Shown here: positions 15,401 through 27,606 of the stretch, in pieces
How the letters are laid out: each line of letters begins with the position of its first letter
Numbering within the stretch: the first letter of the stretch is position 1
Source: Auanema rhodensis
Taxonomy: Eukaryota; Nematoda; Chromadorea; Rhabditida; Rhabditidae
Assembly (NCBI GenBank): GCA_964057225.1
Contig: OZ059897.1
Span: 8,742,001 to 8,806,000, forward strand
Length of the DNA: 64,000 nt
Reading direction: 5' to 3'
Program-made: the position numbers and the translations under genes
Notes under the pieces: model-generated
The model's database searches: none
The model's input: the letters and a program-made list of their open reading frames with translations, nothing else
Told to the model about the DNA's origin: nothing

Positions 15401-15881
15401 AACCAAGCGTAAGCTACAAATTATAAGAATATTGCCCAAACAAAGCTGCAAGGGAGATGGAGCACCAAAAAAAAAAGGGGGAGAAATTTTGATGCTCGAT
15501 CAAAATTGAAACAAAAAAAAAGCGATCTGACATTTAGTTGTAAAAATAAAAAATAGAAAAGGTTCCAAAGGGATGAAAAGTGTGTAATTTGGAAGCATAC
15601 AAAGATGTTTTCTTCAGTTTTGAAATCATATTTGACTTTAGTTTAGGGAAATTAATTACCTGGAACTGCGGTGTTGACGTCGAGTGCAGCTCGAAGACGT
15701 CCAGCAAAAACAGAAAATCGTTCGACATCACGTCTCATAGCCGGTGGTATCTGAAACAGATTCATCTTAATTTCTATAGATAATGAGTGATATTACCCGA
15801 CTGTCAATGATGAAGTCAGCATCGTTAGAAGAGCATATACTGCTCGTAGACGACATTTCGTCCGAAGACGGAAACGACGAC
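3215..15881 (-). CDS. spv-1: F-BAR domain protein, SPV-1/HMHA1/GMIP/ARHGAP29 family (partial)
   Basis: Fourteen exons join in frame: 15881-15797, 15750-15660, 15209-15072, 14220-14133, 12589-12526, 9793-9725, 8661-8580, 8176-8068, 7974-7866, 7402-7295, 7223-7143, 7049-6867, 6812-6735, 3295-3215 (about 455 codons). The N-terminal part is Ser-rich (SSTSSICSSNDAD), then a helical region starting IPPAMRRDVERF. A basic linker follows, then an F-BAR domain beginning near DKLLISREDGLDIAF with the family hallmark FERTKAW, long charged helices (EEAFEKSRSNLKIREENV) and the closing helix LRELIFQCDQTTKA. Family members bend membrane and carry C1 and RhoGAP domains downstream; those are not seen here, so the gene must continue past the left edge or through exons I missed. 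The true start lies beyond 15881, since the first exon enters in phase 2. All listed junctions are GT-AG and keep phase. Fold class is secure; the symbol rests on family likeness and intron-rich nematode context. Confidence 0.75.
3959..4010. repeat. (GA)n microsatellite
   Basis: GA tract within the 3.4-kb F-BAR intron. Confidence 0.9.
4580..5110. other. GC-richer island inside the 3.4-kb F-BAR intron
   Basis: Overlapping frames are open on both strands, the longest being 124 codons on the plus strand from 4714. No splice pair, domain or signal peptide supports any of them. It may be an unrecognised exon, a regulatory element or chance. Confidence 0.15.
6480..6544. repeat. (CT)n microsatellite
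   Basis: About 30 uninterrupted CT units within the F-BAR gene intron, opposite in orientation to the 3959 tract. Confidence 0.95.
7432..7490. repeat. (AT)n microsatellite
   Basis: Uninterrupted TA tract in an F-BAR gene intron. Confidence 0.95.
8820..8881. repeat. (CT)n microsatellite
   Basis: CT tract with two single interruptions in an F-BAR gene intron. Confidence 0.95.
11174..11207. repeat. Perfect 15-bp inverted repeat with 4-nt loop
   Basis: Arms TATATGTGGACATTC and GAATGTCCACATATA around loop ATCA; it would form a stable hairpin as DNA or RNA on either strand. Confidence 0.85.
12410..12449. repeat. (CT)n microsatellite
   Basis: CT tract about 75 bases 3' of an F-BAR gene exon on the plus-strand map. 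Confidence 0.9.
13039..13057. repeat. Homopolymer of 19 G
   Basis: Nineteen consecutive G on the plus strand in an intron of the minus-strand F-BAR gene, hence poly-C in its pre-mRNA. Confidence 0.95.
14030..14069. repeat. 15-bp inverted repeat with 10-nt loop
   Basis: Arms AAATATATTCACATA and TATGTGAATATATTT flank a CATA-rich loop; it lies just downstream of an F-BAR gene exon in the minus-strand transcript. Confidence 0.8.
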
Positions 15882-16433
15882 CTGAAGAAGGGTGAGAGTA
15901 TCACTGAAAATGTTAAAAGATTAATAGATTCTTGGAATGCACGACAGAGTATGCTAAGAACGATGTTTTATTCAAATCTTAAGAACAATCAACTGAAAAA
16001 GGAAATAAAAATTACAAGAGAGAGAGAGAGAAAGAGAGAGAGAGAGCGAGAGAGCTGGAGCAAGTACTTTAACGATCATGATCATATGTATGTACATATG
16101 AATTTTCGATATAATAACACGATAACTAAAAAAAGAACAACAAAAAAAACAAAAAATGATGATGAAACATTAAAATATTTTGATATACCTACAGAAAAAA
16201 GTTGGAATAAATGCTATTGAGATAATCGTTCACGCCAAATATAGAAAGATGAATTGACTTGAATATACAGAACATGGACTATCTGTATTGAAAATCACTG
16301 ACGTGACATTTCACGGCCTTGTAGACTGTAAAAGGAGTCAAAAGATTGGCATTTTGAAACCATTAAGATGAATAAGTTTGACAGAAAAATGCTTAAAGAA
16401 AAGTGAAAAAAGATCATTTTTTAATATAAATAG

Positions 16434-16437
<4 letters not shown>

Positions 16438-16467
<30 letters not shown>
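16438..16467. repeat. (AT)n microsatellite
   Basis: Uninterrupted TA tract. Confidence 0.9.
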
Positions 16468-16470
<3 letters not shown>

Positions 16471-18598
16471 ATATTTATAATACAAATATTTTTCAATATC
16501 CAGTGGCTATGGTTTACAGTGGGTTTAAAGAACCAATGAGAATTTCCATCAAATGATCATCTAGAGTGTTTTCCAAAAAATCAGCATTCAATCCAAAAAA
16601 GACAACATTAAGAATTTAAATGAAAAAAATTAAAAAAAACTCTCATTTCTCTTTATCTCTCAAGTCTTTTTCCCTTTTGAAGAACTCCTTTAATGGGAAG
16701 AGAGGACGATTCCGATACTAATTTTAGAAAAATAATTTAAAAAGAAAATTTTTGAAGAAATAAAAGAAAAAAGTGTGAAGGTGAAATTGAGTGATAGCAA
16801 GAGAATATGTATGTTTGTGAAGCGAACTGAATTTGAACAAAAAAAAGGAGAAAAGTCAGCATAGGCAGCAATGAGCTGACGACGACGAGAACGAACGAAC
16901 AGAGCCGGATTTCGATATGGTGAGAAGGAGGAAGTGAAAGGAAGCTTGCCAGACAGATATCTTTAAAGCCAGTCAAACAGAATAAAACAGCATGGATGAA
17001 ATAGTAAGGAAACGAATAGCCACAAATCGTCTGATAGAAATGACAATAGAGAATGAAAATGAAGTGAATCTTTGACGCAAATGTCGAGATTTGTGATTCT
17101 AAATTCAGTGCGTTTGAGAAGCAGGCTTCAACATGTTCTAACAAAGAAACCAATTTGAGATATGTGTTTTCTACTTCTCTATATTCTTTATCGGTTTTTT
17201 CGTTTTCGTCGTCATTTTCTTCGTCTTTTCCACAAATGGTTTTCCTCATTTATACATTGACATAGGTTTTAATTGAGTCCGCGGCTGGTCGACAAACGTT
17301 GGACGATAATGAAATCAGTTAGTTTGATGATCAGATTCGAGTAACATGGGCTTTGGGTAATAAAATTGTAGAATACATAGCTTGAATTGTTTTTTTATTT
17401 GATTTAATACTTCAAATTTGTTAATTTGAAGAGAATAAAGTAAAACAGATGTACATGCGTACATGTATGAATGAATGTGTATGTTCAAGTATGACAACTA
17501 TCATTACTTTTTCTATTCCTGAAGCTTTTTATCTTGATTTACTAACTAGTTTGAGTTAGTTTAGAGAGATTATAACTCAGTTATATGTATAAATATAAAT
17601 AGAATAAATAAATAGAATAGAATTTAAAACGTATGTGATAAATCTGATAAAAAAACGTTCAAACAGTCATAATGCTCATCAGAATCAGATCATCTAGGCT
17701 TATAGAGTTGTATGATATTACCGAAAACGTTCCATATCACGCTTGATTTGAATATATATTGTTCGAAAGTTTTATTTACTATTAGTCTATTTGCTGTTTT
17801 GTTTTTAAAAAAAATGGAGAAGAACAAGAACTCTCTTCTTCTGTTTCAATTAAAAAGTAAAAACAAAGCAATATTTGAAAAAGTTATTAATTCTTACATG
17901 AGGTTATAGAAACCTTGGGAGATGAACCTCATAGTACTCTCTCTCTCTCTCTCTCTTTTATTGTTTCTTTTATTATTTTTTTTTAAAGAAAAAAGTCTGA
18001 GGTAACATTATTTGAATGAATAATATTGATTTATAATATTATTTTTGTTAAGTTAGAAATAACAATGAAAAAATATAAATACATATGTATGCAGATATAG
18101 AAGCAAAAATATTTTTTTCTCACATAATTGAAGAATACAAAAGATTTTCGCTCATTTTTTATTGTCTAAATTTTCTTTTTAGAAAGATTTTAAAGATAAT
18201 ATTTTCTAATTGAAATAAAGAAAGTGAACTATTTCAATGGTTACACGAAAGCAATAAAAACATTTAGATGTACATTGATATCTGTTAAAATATTCTAAAA
18301 GATCGGAGTACTTTCAGGCAAATTGGTCAAGGTAGAAAAAACCTGTATAATTTTATAGAAATATATATAAAGAAAACATGAAAGCTTTATATTTAAAAAT
18401 ATAATGATGATAGAATAATGATAGTGAAATATCATAAATTTTGTTTCAAAAAGAAAAAAAAGCTGGCTTCATCGTTCTCTTCGTCATCATCATCTTCTTC
18501 TTTATCTTCATCTTCATTTTTCCTATTTTAGAGGCAAACGAATAACGCCGTATAGTGTGATATCTCTAGTGGCTTTTTAGATAATGATCTCAGAAATA

Positions 18599-18602
<4 letters not shown>

Positions 18603-18648
<46 letters not shown>

Positions 18649-18649
18649 G
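18603..18649. repeat. (GA)n microsatellite
   Basis: Nearly pure GA tract. Confidence 0.95.
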
Positions 18650-21600
18650 GAATACTATAGCTTTAAAGAGGTATGAGTATTTTACAAAAACATTTGTTTC
18701 TGAAGGACATTGTCATCATAAAAACCACCAAATACAGCACAAGAGCTTTGATATTGAACAAAAAAATGAGAAGAACAATCTGATTGGTTCAGTATGATTT
18801 TTGCTAATGAGGCGGCGAGGGGGAGGTAGATTTTGGCGATGCAGAAGATGGAACATGAAGACATGAAGCCAGCTGATACTGATACAAATAGTAGGGTAAA
18901 GAATATTTACTGTGAAATTGGACTAAAACATTAAAAACTTATTGTTTATTTTTAAAAATAATCGTAATTATTATAATTAGAATAAATAATTAGAAGAAAA
19001 TTATATTCATATTTCAAACTAAAGGAATAAAATGGTTCGGAGGAAACAATTCAGACCAACCGCCATAAAACGTCAAAAGTTGGTTATAAAACTTGAAACT
19101 ATGCACTAGTAAATGTTGTAAATAAAAAAATATATTTTGTAAAATAGAATAATGTAAATATTAGCATATGGAACCAGGTTAGGGGCGGAGGCATCATGTT
19201 AAATAGAGGGGGTTTTGCCACAGTGATAAGGGAGACACACGCTGAGATGCGTCCACGATATGGAGTTGAATATGGCCTTGAAGGCAGACAGGAAATCGTG
19301 CTTCTACGGAGTCATATAGCTTTGAAGCAGCATTATCAAGCAGATTGACGAATGTAAGAGTGGAACTTTAACATTGGGACAGAAGCCAAGCAGAGGCAAA
19401 ACATATGAATGCAGTGTAAGGGTATGTGTGTATATAACAACGAATGCATGAGTTGTTCAGAAAAAAGGTTCATGTTCAAATATTCTGAGCTTTTTTTCGA
19501 TGACATAGTCTTCTTCATCTTCAGAATAAGATAGAGTAGATAGAATAGAAGTTTTTCATAAGTTGAAGACACCTTGAGCGTGCCAATGTTTAGAGAAGAT
19601 ATTCAGATAGACAGACATGTCAAAGATAATTCTTCTGAAGCGAAAAAGAAAATTTACGATGAACGGCCATTTAAGGACAGGAAATGTTCATGCTTGATTG
19701 GGTTATGATTACGACGACGACGATGATGATGGTGATGACGATGACGATGACAACGGTATCGTTGTTGTATGATCATCGGCGGAAACTATAGGTGCGTTAA
19801 TCGGATTGGGTGACAAAAGCTAATTTAAGCTTAAATCATGATAAAAAAAAACGAAATGTTATGGCTGAATGTGATGACACTCGGCAGACAAGAGCCTGAA
19901 TTGAAGATTCAGGTTTAATAGGAAATTCTAAATGTCTGCCGTGGTGTATGGCCAGGTGCTATCTGCTGCTAAGCATTCATCTATATCGCTTCATTAGCTG
20001 AATGTCCTTAGTTCATATCGATATGAAAATCAGTCTTTAGCTGACAGCACTATTCGTTACGATATCGTTTGAAATCAATATGAATTCTGATGAATATGGA
20101 TGAATAAAACTGGCTAGAAACAGTCAGTTATAGCTTAATCAGAGAAGTTTGACGAGACTGACGGATGTTCCAAGTTATGTTACATGCAGATTGTCGCCTA
20201 ATATCCAATAAAAACTGTTAGATATTGAAAATATGAATTGAAATGAGCGAAAGAAGATGATTATTTTCCAGAAAAGAAAATTAGCTTTCTGGAGTAATTT
20301 AGCAGACGAATATAAAAAAACACAGAAAACCAAATAAGGATATATGGATAGAAGGGAATGAATGTGAATGTGATTGAAGAAACAACGAGAATCAACCGCT
20401 CATTGCATTTGCATGTAAAGAAATGAGCGAAGAACATACTGACAGGACTGAAGATTTGCGTGTAATGACACGTGAAATTCTAATAGCTTAGATGAAGATC
20501 CTATTCATCTCGTTTTAAGAATAGTTTTATAGACCTTTAAAGACTCAAGATACGCAAGAAATGATAGTAATCCATGTATCAATGATTGGTAATTAACTTA
20601 TATATACTACATGTATGTATATCAATATAATATATCTAGTTACTAGTAGTTATATCAAACGATATGAGATTGTTTTGTTTTTCAACAAACACAATACCAA
20701 TTTTCTATTATTGAACTATTGTTTATGGATAAAATATAAATTATAATTAAGTATAATCAATGAATATGAAGTTTTTTTTTGAAGTTCTTAGAAAAACAAC
20801 AGCAGAAACACTGAACAGCATGCTTATGAAAAGAGGAATAAAGTTTAGAACAATGTAAATTTTCATTGAAGATTTGAGAAAAAAAAATAATCGAAAGAAC
20901 AATAATTCCGCTCCGAACAAAGTAGGACATGAAAGCTGATTAAAAGGTTTTTTTTCTCTCGCAAATCAGTTGATAGAATAAAGACATTTCGAAAAACATA
21001 ACAGAGAATTAATTAGGTAAAATAGCATTGGCCGTCACGGCCATTTGCACTGACAAGGCGAGGTTTGAAGGTAAAAAAAAGTTTTCTTTTACAAAATAAA
21101 TTGTTTTTTTTCTCATACGATTCATAAATATTCGAGCAGATTCACGGGAATGTCAGATCATATTAGTTTATCATGATAAACGATGTTCAAATAGAGAGAG
21201 AAAGAGAAAGAGAGAGAGAGAAAATGAACAAGAGGACAAGTTTTATTGAAATTATCTATATTAAGAGAGTATTTTTCGAAGCTGACCGCAAAATTCTTTC
21301 TAGCTCAGGTATCTTTTTTTATAAATGAATTAGCTGGAATGGATACAAGAGGGAAAAGACTGAGAGAACAAGAGAAATATGATAGATGATATTTCAAGGA
21401 AATTGTAGCTGGAACTAGGGAACACGTATGCAAAAGCTTGAGATATTGGAAGGTTGGCTGGGAGGCGGGAAGGGGAAGATATGCTGGAATATGTGTGAGT
21501 AAAATAACACAAAATAAACTTTAATGATACGAAATTGATTATAGTAAAGGACATGAAGATGGAAATAGATGGTTCAAAAAGGGCAAACGGAGATGAGGCT

Positions 21601-21857
21601 GGAGTGTTGAAGACGTACAGATAATATGAAAAACAACGAAAACGAAGAGAAAATGCTGTAATGACTAATCGGATGACACAGATGAGATGGACGAAAGGAA
21701 GAAACCGAGATGTATAAGGAAATGACCAGATAGCATGCATAGAAGGTGTGAATATTTCAATAGAGTCTTTGAAATATACATCGAGAAAGAGAAAGGAGGG
21801 TAAAAAAGGAGATAGAAAGAGAGAAAGGGAGAGAAGGAGAGAAATAGAAAGAAAAAA

Positions 21858-21862
<5 letters not shown>

Positions 21863-21905
<43 letters not shown>
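21863..21905. repeat. (GA)n microsatellite
   Basis: GA tract; the long minus-strand frame across it (21330-22004) is a repeat artefact. Confidence 0.95.
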
Positions 21906-21908
<3 letters not shown>

Positions 21909-23681
21909 GACAAAGAAGAAAAAAATATGAGGAAATAAGAGAGTTAAAAGTAAGTGAAACAACAGAAAAATGAATATACATATGTATATGAAACAATCTT
22001 CCAACTTTTGTTATTTAAAAAAAAAATAACATACAATGATGTCAATTACATAGTATATAATCAGAAAAATGTAAAATATTGACGAAAATTGTTAGAATGG
22101 AATTCGTAATATAATACTTCTTTTCGAAGAGACAAAATGATACGATGCTCAATAACATAGAAGTTTCTTAGCTATATGTATATCAGTTGTCATAGATGGT
22201 GGCTACTAGCTTGTTAAGCTTCGGGAGCTATTGGTATGCAGAAGAGAAGAATAAGGTGTTTAGTGTAGAGGTACGAGAGGTGAGAAGCACAACGATGAAA
22301 GAAGAAAGGGCTAGCCGATATGTAAAGTTAGTGGTTGTGGTCAATGCTATTCGTATATTATCTTTTATCTATCACACTTGTGCTACCTACATATATCCAT
22401 ATCAGATATCTTTCTTATCTCTCTTTCTTTCTTTGTATCTCTCTCTCTCTCTTTAATTCATTCTTTTTACCAATCTCTCGTGTTTTCTCTCTATTAGTCT
22501 CTCTATAACAGTCTGTTTTTCTCTTTCTATATATTCATATATCTCTCATATTTCAACGAAGTATTTTCATTTCTGTTCATCTTTATAATCACATAATTTA
22601 GAATATTACAAAAAATAGAAATAATAATAATAAATAGAATAGTTTTTCAGTCAGCATATTCGAAATGAAAGAGAAAAAACTAGGAAAATCTTGTTAAAGT
22701 TCGGGTCAAAGCTGAAATGCTAATAGAATAACATTGACAAGACCACCTTTTGAGCTCTTTCAAGTGATCAACGAAAGGGATGATTGTACTTAAACCATTT
22801 GTTTTTCAAAAAATTCAAACAAACTATAGATGGAGATCAAATTTTTAAACTGATTAGCTTGAATAATATTAAGATAAAAATGGGAGGAGAGAACTGATTA
22901 TCCTGAATGAGATGAAGACGATGATGCCGATTATAGTGATGAGATGTGGTCATTCATTCAGTATGTATAGAGAGTTTGGAAGATAGTTTGATTGTTAGAG
23001 GGGGGGAAGTGTGTAGATGTAGAGAGAGTTGATACTGATGATGATGATGATGATGATTGTGATGGTGGTCGTCGGAAGAGAAAAAAGTGAATTTATCAAG
23101 TAATTAGAGAAACGGCTAGGGAAGTGGACCGGATTAGTGACTTCTTATGGTATTTGCTTGTTCTAATATAGAGAAACAATGCAAAAAGAGAAATGGGATT
23201 AATAAAGAATGACTAGATAATTAACGAAATCACACATGAAGGAGCAAAACGTGTTTCTTCATCTCGTCCTCGCTTTTGCTACTAATATATATGAAATTAT
23301 GAAAAGATATAAAGAAATTGAGAAACAAGATGAGGCATAAGCTTGGTTACAAGGTTTGATGGCAATGTCAAGCTGTAGATTATAGATTATCTTTAGTTAA
23401 TTACTATTTATAGTTAATATAATCACTTAAAAGGGTAAGTACATTAGTTTAATAAGAAACGAACAACTAAAAAACTTGACAGAAGGGGGAAGGGTTTTGT
23501 GTTAAGTGTTTAGGTGGTCAGAGAGTGAAACCGAGAAAGAGAGAGAGAGAGAGACATGATTGGAAGAAATCGGAAAGGCCAAGGCACTCGCCGATCATCG
23601 TTTGGATTTAGCGCTGAAATGAGGGTAGCAGCCTAAACGCATGGCGATATAAGGAAAGGTAATTTTTTTTCTCCTTTGAAG

Positions 23682-23898
23682 AAACTCCCAAACGGAAAAA
23701 TGATGCCAGTTCTTTGTCAAACGACATTTCACAGAAGATTCTAATGACGTTCAAGATCGAAATACCCCCCATCAAACGGCCATCATCTGCTACAAACAAT
23801 CTGACTGCTGAGATGTTGACAATCAGAAAACAGCAAGAGCGCATTTCGGTCCAACCTGAGCGGCGAACGTCAAGCACGAAGATGAAGATGTTTCTAAG
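23682..23898 (+). CDS. Candidate internal exon, unrecognised
   Basis: A strong acceptor (TTTTTTTTCTCCTTTGAAG) precedes 71 open codons and a possible donor AAG/GTGGCG. The peptide is polar and Ser/Arg-rich (IEIPPIKRPSSATNNLTAE, IRKQQERISVQPERRTSST), as in disordered regulatory segments. The stretch is richer in GC than its surroundings. The minus strand is open here too, and no neighbouring exon was found, so this may be chance or part of a long gene. Confidence 0.3.
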
Positions 23899-24785
23899 GT
23901 GGCGAGAAATATATTGAAATATAAAGAATGATGAATGTGAAGAACGATGAAGAGAGAAAGATGGAAGGAATGGGGGGAAGATTCAAAAGAGACAGAGAAA
24001 GAGCTACAGAGAAAGAAAGAAAAGATGCGAAAGTTGAAATCTGGGTTCAAGCTCGCAAGTTCACCTAAAGCTTGAACGCATATTATCCAATGAATAGATA
24101 GATATCGTGAAATGTGTGCTTATTGCCTTTTGTTCCTTTGACATTCTTCTAATTTGATTTCGAAAAACGAAATATTCTGAATGACAAAAGAATTAAATGA
24201 AAGAGAAATAAGTAGTGAAATCTATCTGGACTAATTAAGGATAAAGTTGAATGTAGACATGTAAAACAGGCTATACCTATGTATAGATGAATGAGACAAG
24301 TTATAGTTACAAGCAATATACAGACATACATATGTATGTCTAATCAATCATATATTCCAAGTAAAATATATAAATTTCTATTGAAATTAAATATATAATT
24401 ATATTTTATATAAGTTATATAATATGGTTCATATAAGTTATGTTGATCTCGACTATATGGTATAGTACATCAAGTTGTAAAAACACATTCAACCTATTGT
24501 AAACTTGCATATAAAGGAGGTAAATAGGTCTACAAATTTTTCGGTCAGCCTTAGAAATCGTGAGATGAGAGACATAATGAGTAAATATAATTAAAATAGT
24601 TTTAAAGGGAATTTAAAAATGAAAAGATGCATTGAATTTTGGAATATATTTCTAGATTATGATTCGAAAAGTTAAAAAAGAGTTGAATCTAGTCGTTAGC
24701 TGTCTAGCTCGTCGATACCATATCATGAAAAGTTGAAAGCAAAGTGAAGGAAAACGTTTTTAAAAAAAAAATTATTGCTCAAATT

Positions 24786-25016
24786 CTATAAACCGGAAAC
24801 TGTGCTCATTCTCTCACTCTCTCTTTCTATCAAGGCATCTCTCTTGATGCATAACTGGAGACCGGATTGGTTAGGCTGTGCAAGGGAAATGTCCAGGAAG
24901 GGTCTTGACGGTATGTCCTTTTCCGGAATGTGATGGTTGACTAACAGAGGAAATCTGACTACGTGCTGAAGGCTGTAAGGAAGAGCGGAACGATTTGCAG
25001 GGCCCATTGACTAAAT
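24786..25016 (-). other. GC-richer coding-like island
   Basis: After a GAATTTAG acceptor at 25017 two minus-strand frames stay open, one reading NGPCKSFRSSLQPSARSQ and one reading FLDISLAQPNQSGLQL. It could be a 5' exon of the F-BAR gene, but no donor gives the needed phase 2 convincingly. No product assigned. Confidence 0.2.
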
Positions 25017-27550
25017 TCATACGGTTGAAGCAACAAGCGAGAAAAAGGGAGATGAGACTAGTACAGACGTTTGCATTGAATAGATGTAGTAGAACTTGGA
25101 AATATTATTAACTATATACATATATGTATAGCTAAGGCATAAATTAGAAAATGGCATTATATAGTTAAAGATAATGAGCAAATTTTCGTATTTATTCAGA
25201 AGATAGTCTATGGATAGTTTGCGCAATTTGCTAAGCGAGACAAACGCGGTTAGAAAACGAGATAGATTTGACAGGACTGGCTTTGATCTCTCCTCAGTTG
25301 TGGAGGATTGACCGCAGAATTACATAGAGATAAATAGAGTTTGTCTCAAATTTATTCTTCTGTTGTGTCTTTTTTGAAGAATGTTATGTTTCTGAAAGCT
25401 TTGAAAGCATCTGAAATGAAGTGAAATGGATGAAAGTTTGGATTGAATCAAGTAGGACTAAAGCTGATTCATAATCATTTTAATTGAATTCCACTCGAGA
25501 CTATTAAAAAAATAAACTTTCTATGTCAAAAACAAACTCTCATTCTCATATATAACTTGAAAAAAAAAAGAAAAAAAATTAACATAAATGCGTGAAGAAC
25601 GCTTCTTGACGTCAGCCTACATCTTGCTCTCATTCTCTCAACTTCTGAGGATGGCGCCAGTTGAATAGCATTGATGGCGACGATAACAAGTATTTGTGGT
25701 TGTCTATATTAGAAAATTGCTTTTTCAAACATTTTTTTGAATACGAATAGGAAGAGATGTAGAAGAACATGACGAAGAATAAGAAGAGAATAAAGAAAAA
25801 TGAGAAGGAAGAGATGGATAAGAAAAAACATTTCAGATGACTTTAGTTTATTTTCTATTATTTCGTTTGTTCTTTATACGTAAATAACATATTCTCATGC
25901 ATTTTCATCAGAAATGAAGAGATTTGTCGGTCAAAAACATAATACAGCAGTTGCTCTATTCAGCAAGTTTAAAAAAGTGAGAGAAAAAAAAAGAAAAAAA
26001 AGAAGATTTCTTGTATATTTGAGTTATTTTGGAATAAAAAAGACAAAAGAAATAGATGACAAGCAGTAATGAATTGAGAGATAAACTTTGAAAATGCGGA
26101 TGAAATGCACATTATTCTTTTATTCAATTTTAAGAAAGTTTATTACAGAATTTTAAGTATTATCATGCACTGATAACATGTAGACAAGCAGAATTTCTAA
26201 TGAAACCTATTCTAAACATTCATGAATATGATAAAAGATTTGAAAAGCAAAAATGCTGAAGATCAAGTGCCAGTTTTTTCGTATTTAAATCATCTGACTG
26301 CAGGTTTTTTTGACAAGAAAATCAGATAAAACGAAGAGACCACCCCATGCCGTGTGGATGAGATACATACATGTGTACGTTGACATTTTTTTCTCTTTTT
26401 TCCTTCCTTTTGATCGAGAGCCGACAAAAGGATGTTGTGAAAAGCAGTTGATCTCGTAAACTAATGCAATGTTTCTGAGATTTCAATTGTAATCAGCATT
26501 ATATTGCTTAATAAACTTAATGACTGTACAAAATGAAAAGAAAATTTGAGACGAAAAAATGCTGAAAATGAAAGTGAATTTTCAACTCAAATCAAGATAA
26601 TTGTGCCTCAGATCAAATAGCTAATAAAAATGATAATTATTTCAATCAAATCTGTTTAAGTATGATGAAATTAAAAAATAAAACTAAGACATAAAAGCAA
26701 ATAGATGTATGCATGTTTCACAAATACATTACATTACTCAAGAAAGAATACTTTTAGATAGAAATCTAAAATTAATGGTTTAAACAACCACAAACAAAGT
26801 TTTTTAAATGGATAGCTTCGATAAAATAGAAAATAGAAATGGTTCAACAGAAATAGCTGAAGAAGATCGGAAAAACAGCAGACGATGGATGACTTAGGTC
26901 AGAACAGACACTTTGTGTCAGCTGGCTGTGCCGTAAGCAGCAGGTCAGTTTATTCAGGATGGCAAAGTAATTTTGAAGAAGCAGCTCTCTTTTGATTTTT
27001 CTCTTTCTCTCCATCTCTTATATTCATTTATTTTAAATCTGTCTCTGACTGTCTTCATCTTTCTGGATCTCTTAGGTTATTTCACGTAGATTCATAGTAC
27101 TTACCTTACAATCTCTCTCAGAATTTCTTTCTATCTCTTTACATACTATGAACTACCTTTCCCTTTGTGTCATTTCTCTGTGTTGCATTGTGACCTCAGG
27201 AAGCTGATTGATAGTGTAAGAAACTATAACCAGGACGTTCATCTGAGTGTCAAATAGCGGATAGATTTCTGTCGTCTTCCTGTTTCTAAGAGCGTACATT
27301 GACAATGGTTTACCAACTTGGAAAAGTTGGAAAAAGTTGATGAGAATGGAAAAAAACAAAACGATCATTTAAGAAAATGAAAGTTAAATATTTAGAATTT
27401 CATTATATTTATAGATACGGATAAAAGAAAAACAACAAGAAATATCTAAAAGTTAAAACAACGGTGAAGTAAAGATGGCTGATGATTACAAGTAAAGATG
27501 ATCGAGAGACCAAATCAGATGAGAGAGAAAGGAAAAGAGAAAGAGACTTA

Positions 27551-27564
27551 AAGAGAGAGAGAGC

Positions 27565-27603
<39 letters not shown>
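27551..27603. repeat. (GA)n microsatellite
   Basis: GA tract with two interruptions. Confidence 0.9.

Positions 27604-27606
<3 letters not shown>

Noticed and set aside
15783-16220. 145-codon plus-strand frame beginning MSDITRLSMMKSASLEE
   Set aside because: Its first part is the reverse strand of F-BAR gene exon 15797-15881, which has matching splice sites and phase; the rest runs through a (GA)n repeat.
16737-17249. 170-codon minus-strand frame, acidic at the start then hydrophobic
   Set aside because: No donor or acceptor links it to a gene and the hydrophobic part looks like random AT-rich translation. It is the best of the unsupported frames and could hide a short exon.
18465-18535. 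Minus-strand acidic stretch NEDEDKEEDDDDEENDEA
   Set aside because: Derived from a (GAT/GAA)n low-complexity tract; no donor site follows.
19197-19347. 50-codon plus-strand frame starting MLNRGGFATVIRETHAE in a GC-richer patch
   Set aside because: The minus strand is equally open over the same bases and neither has a convincing splice pair.
21330-22004. 224-codon minus-strand frame rich in Ser, Leu and Phe
   Set aside because: It crosses a (GA)n tract that translates as SLSLSL and shows no domain or splice support.
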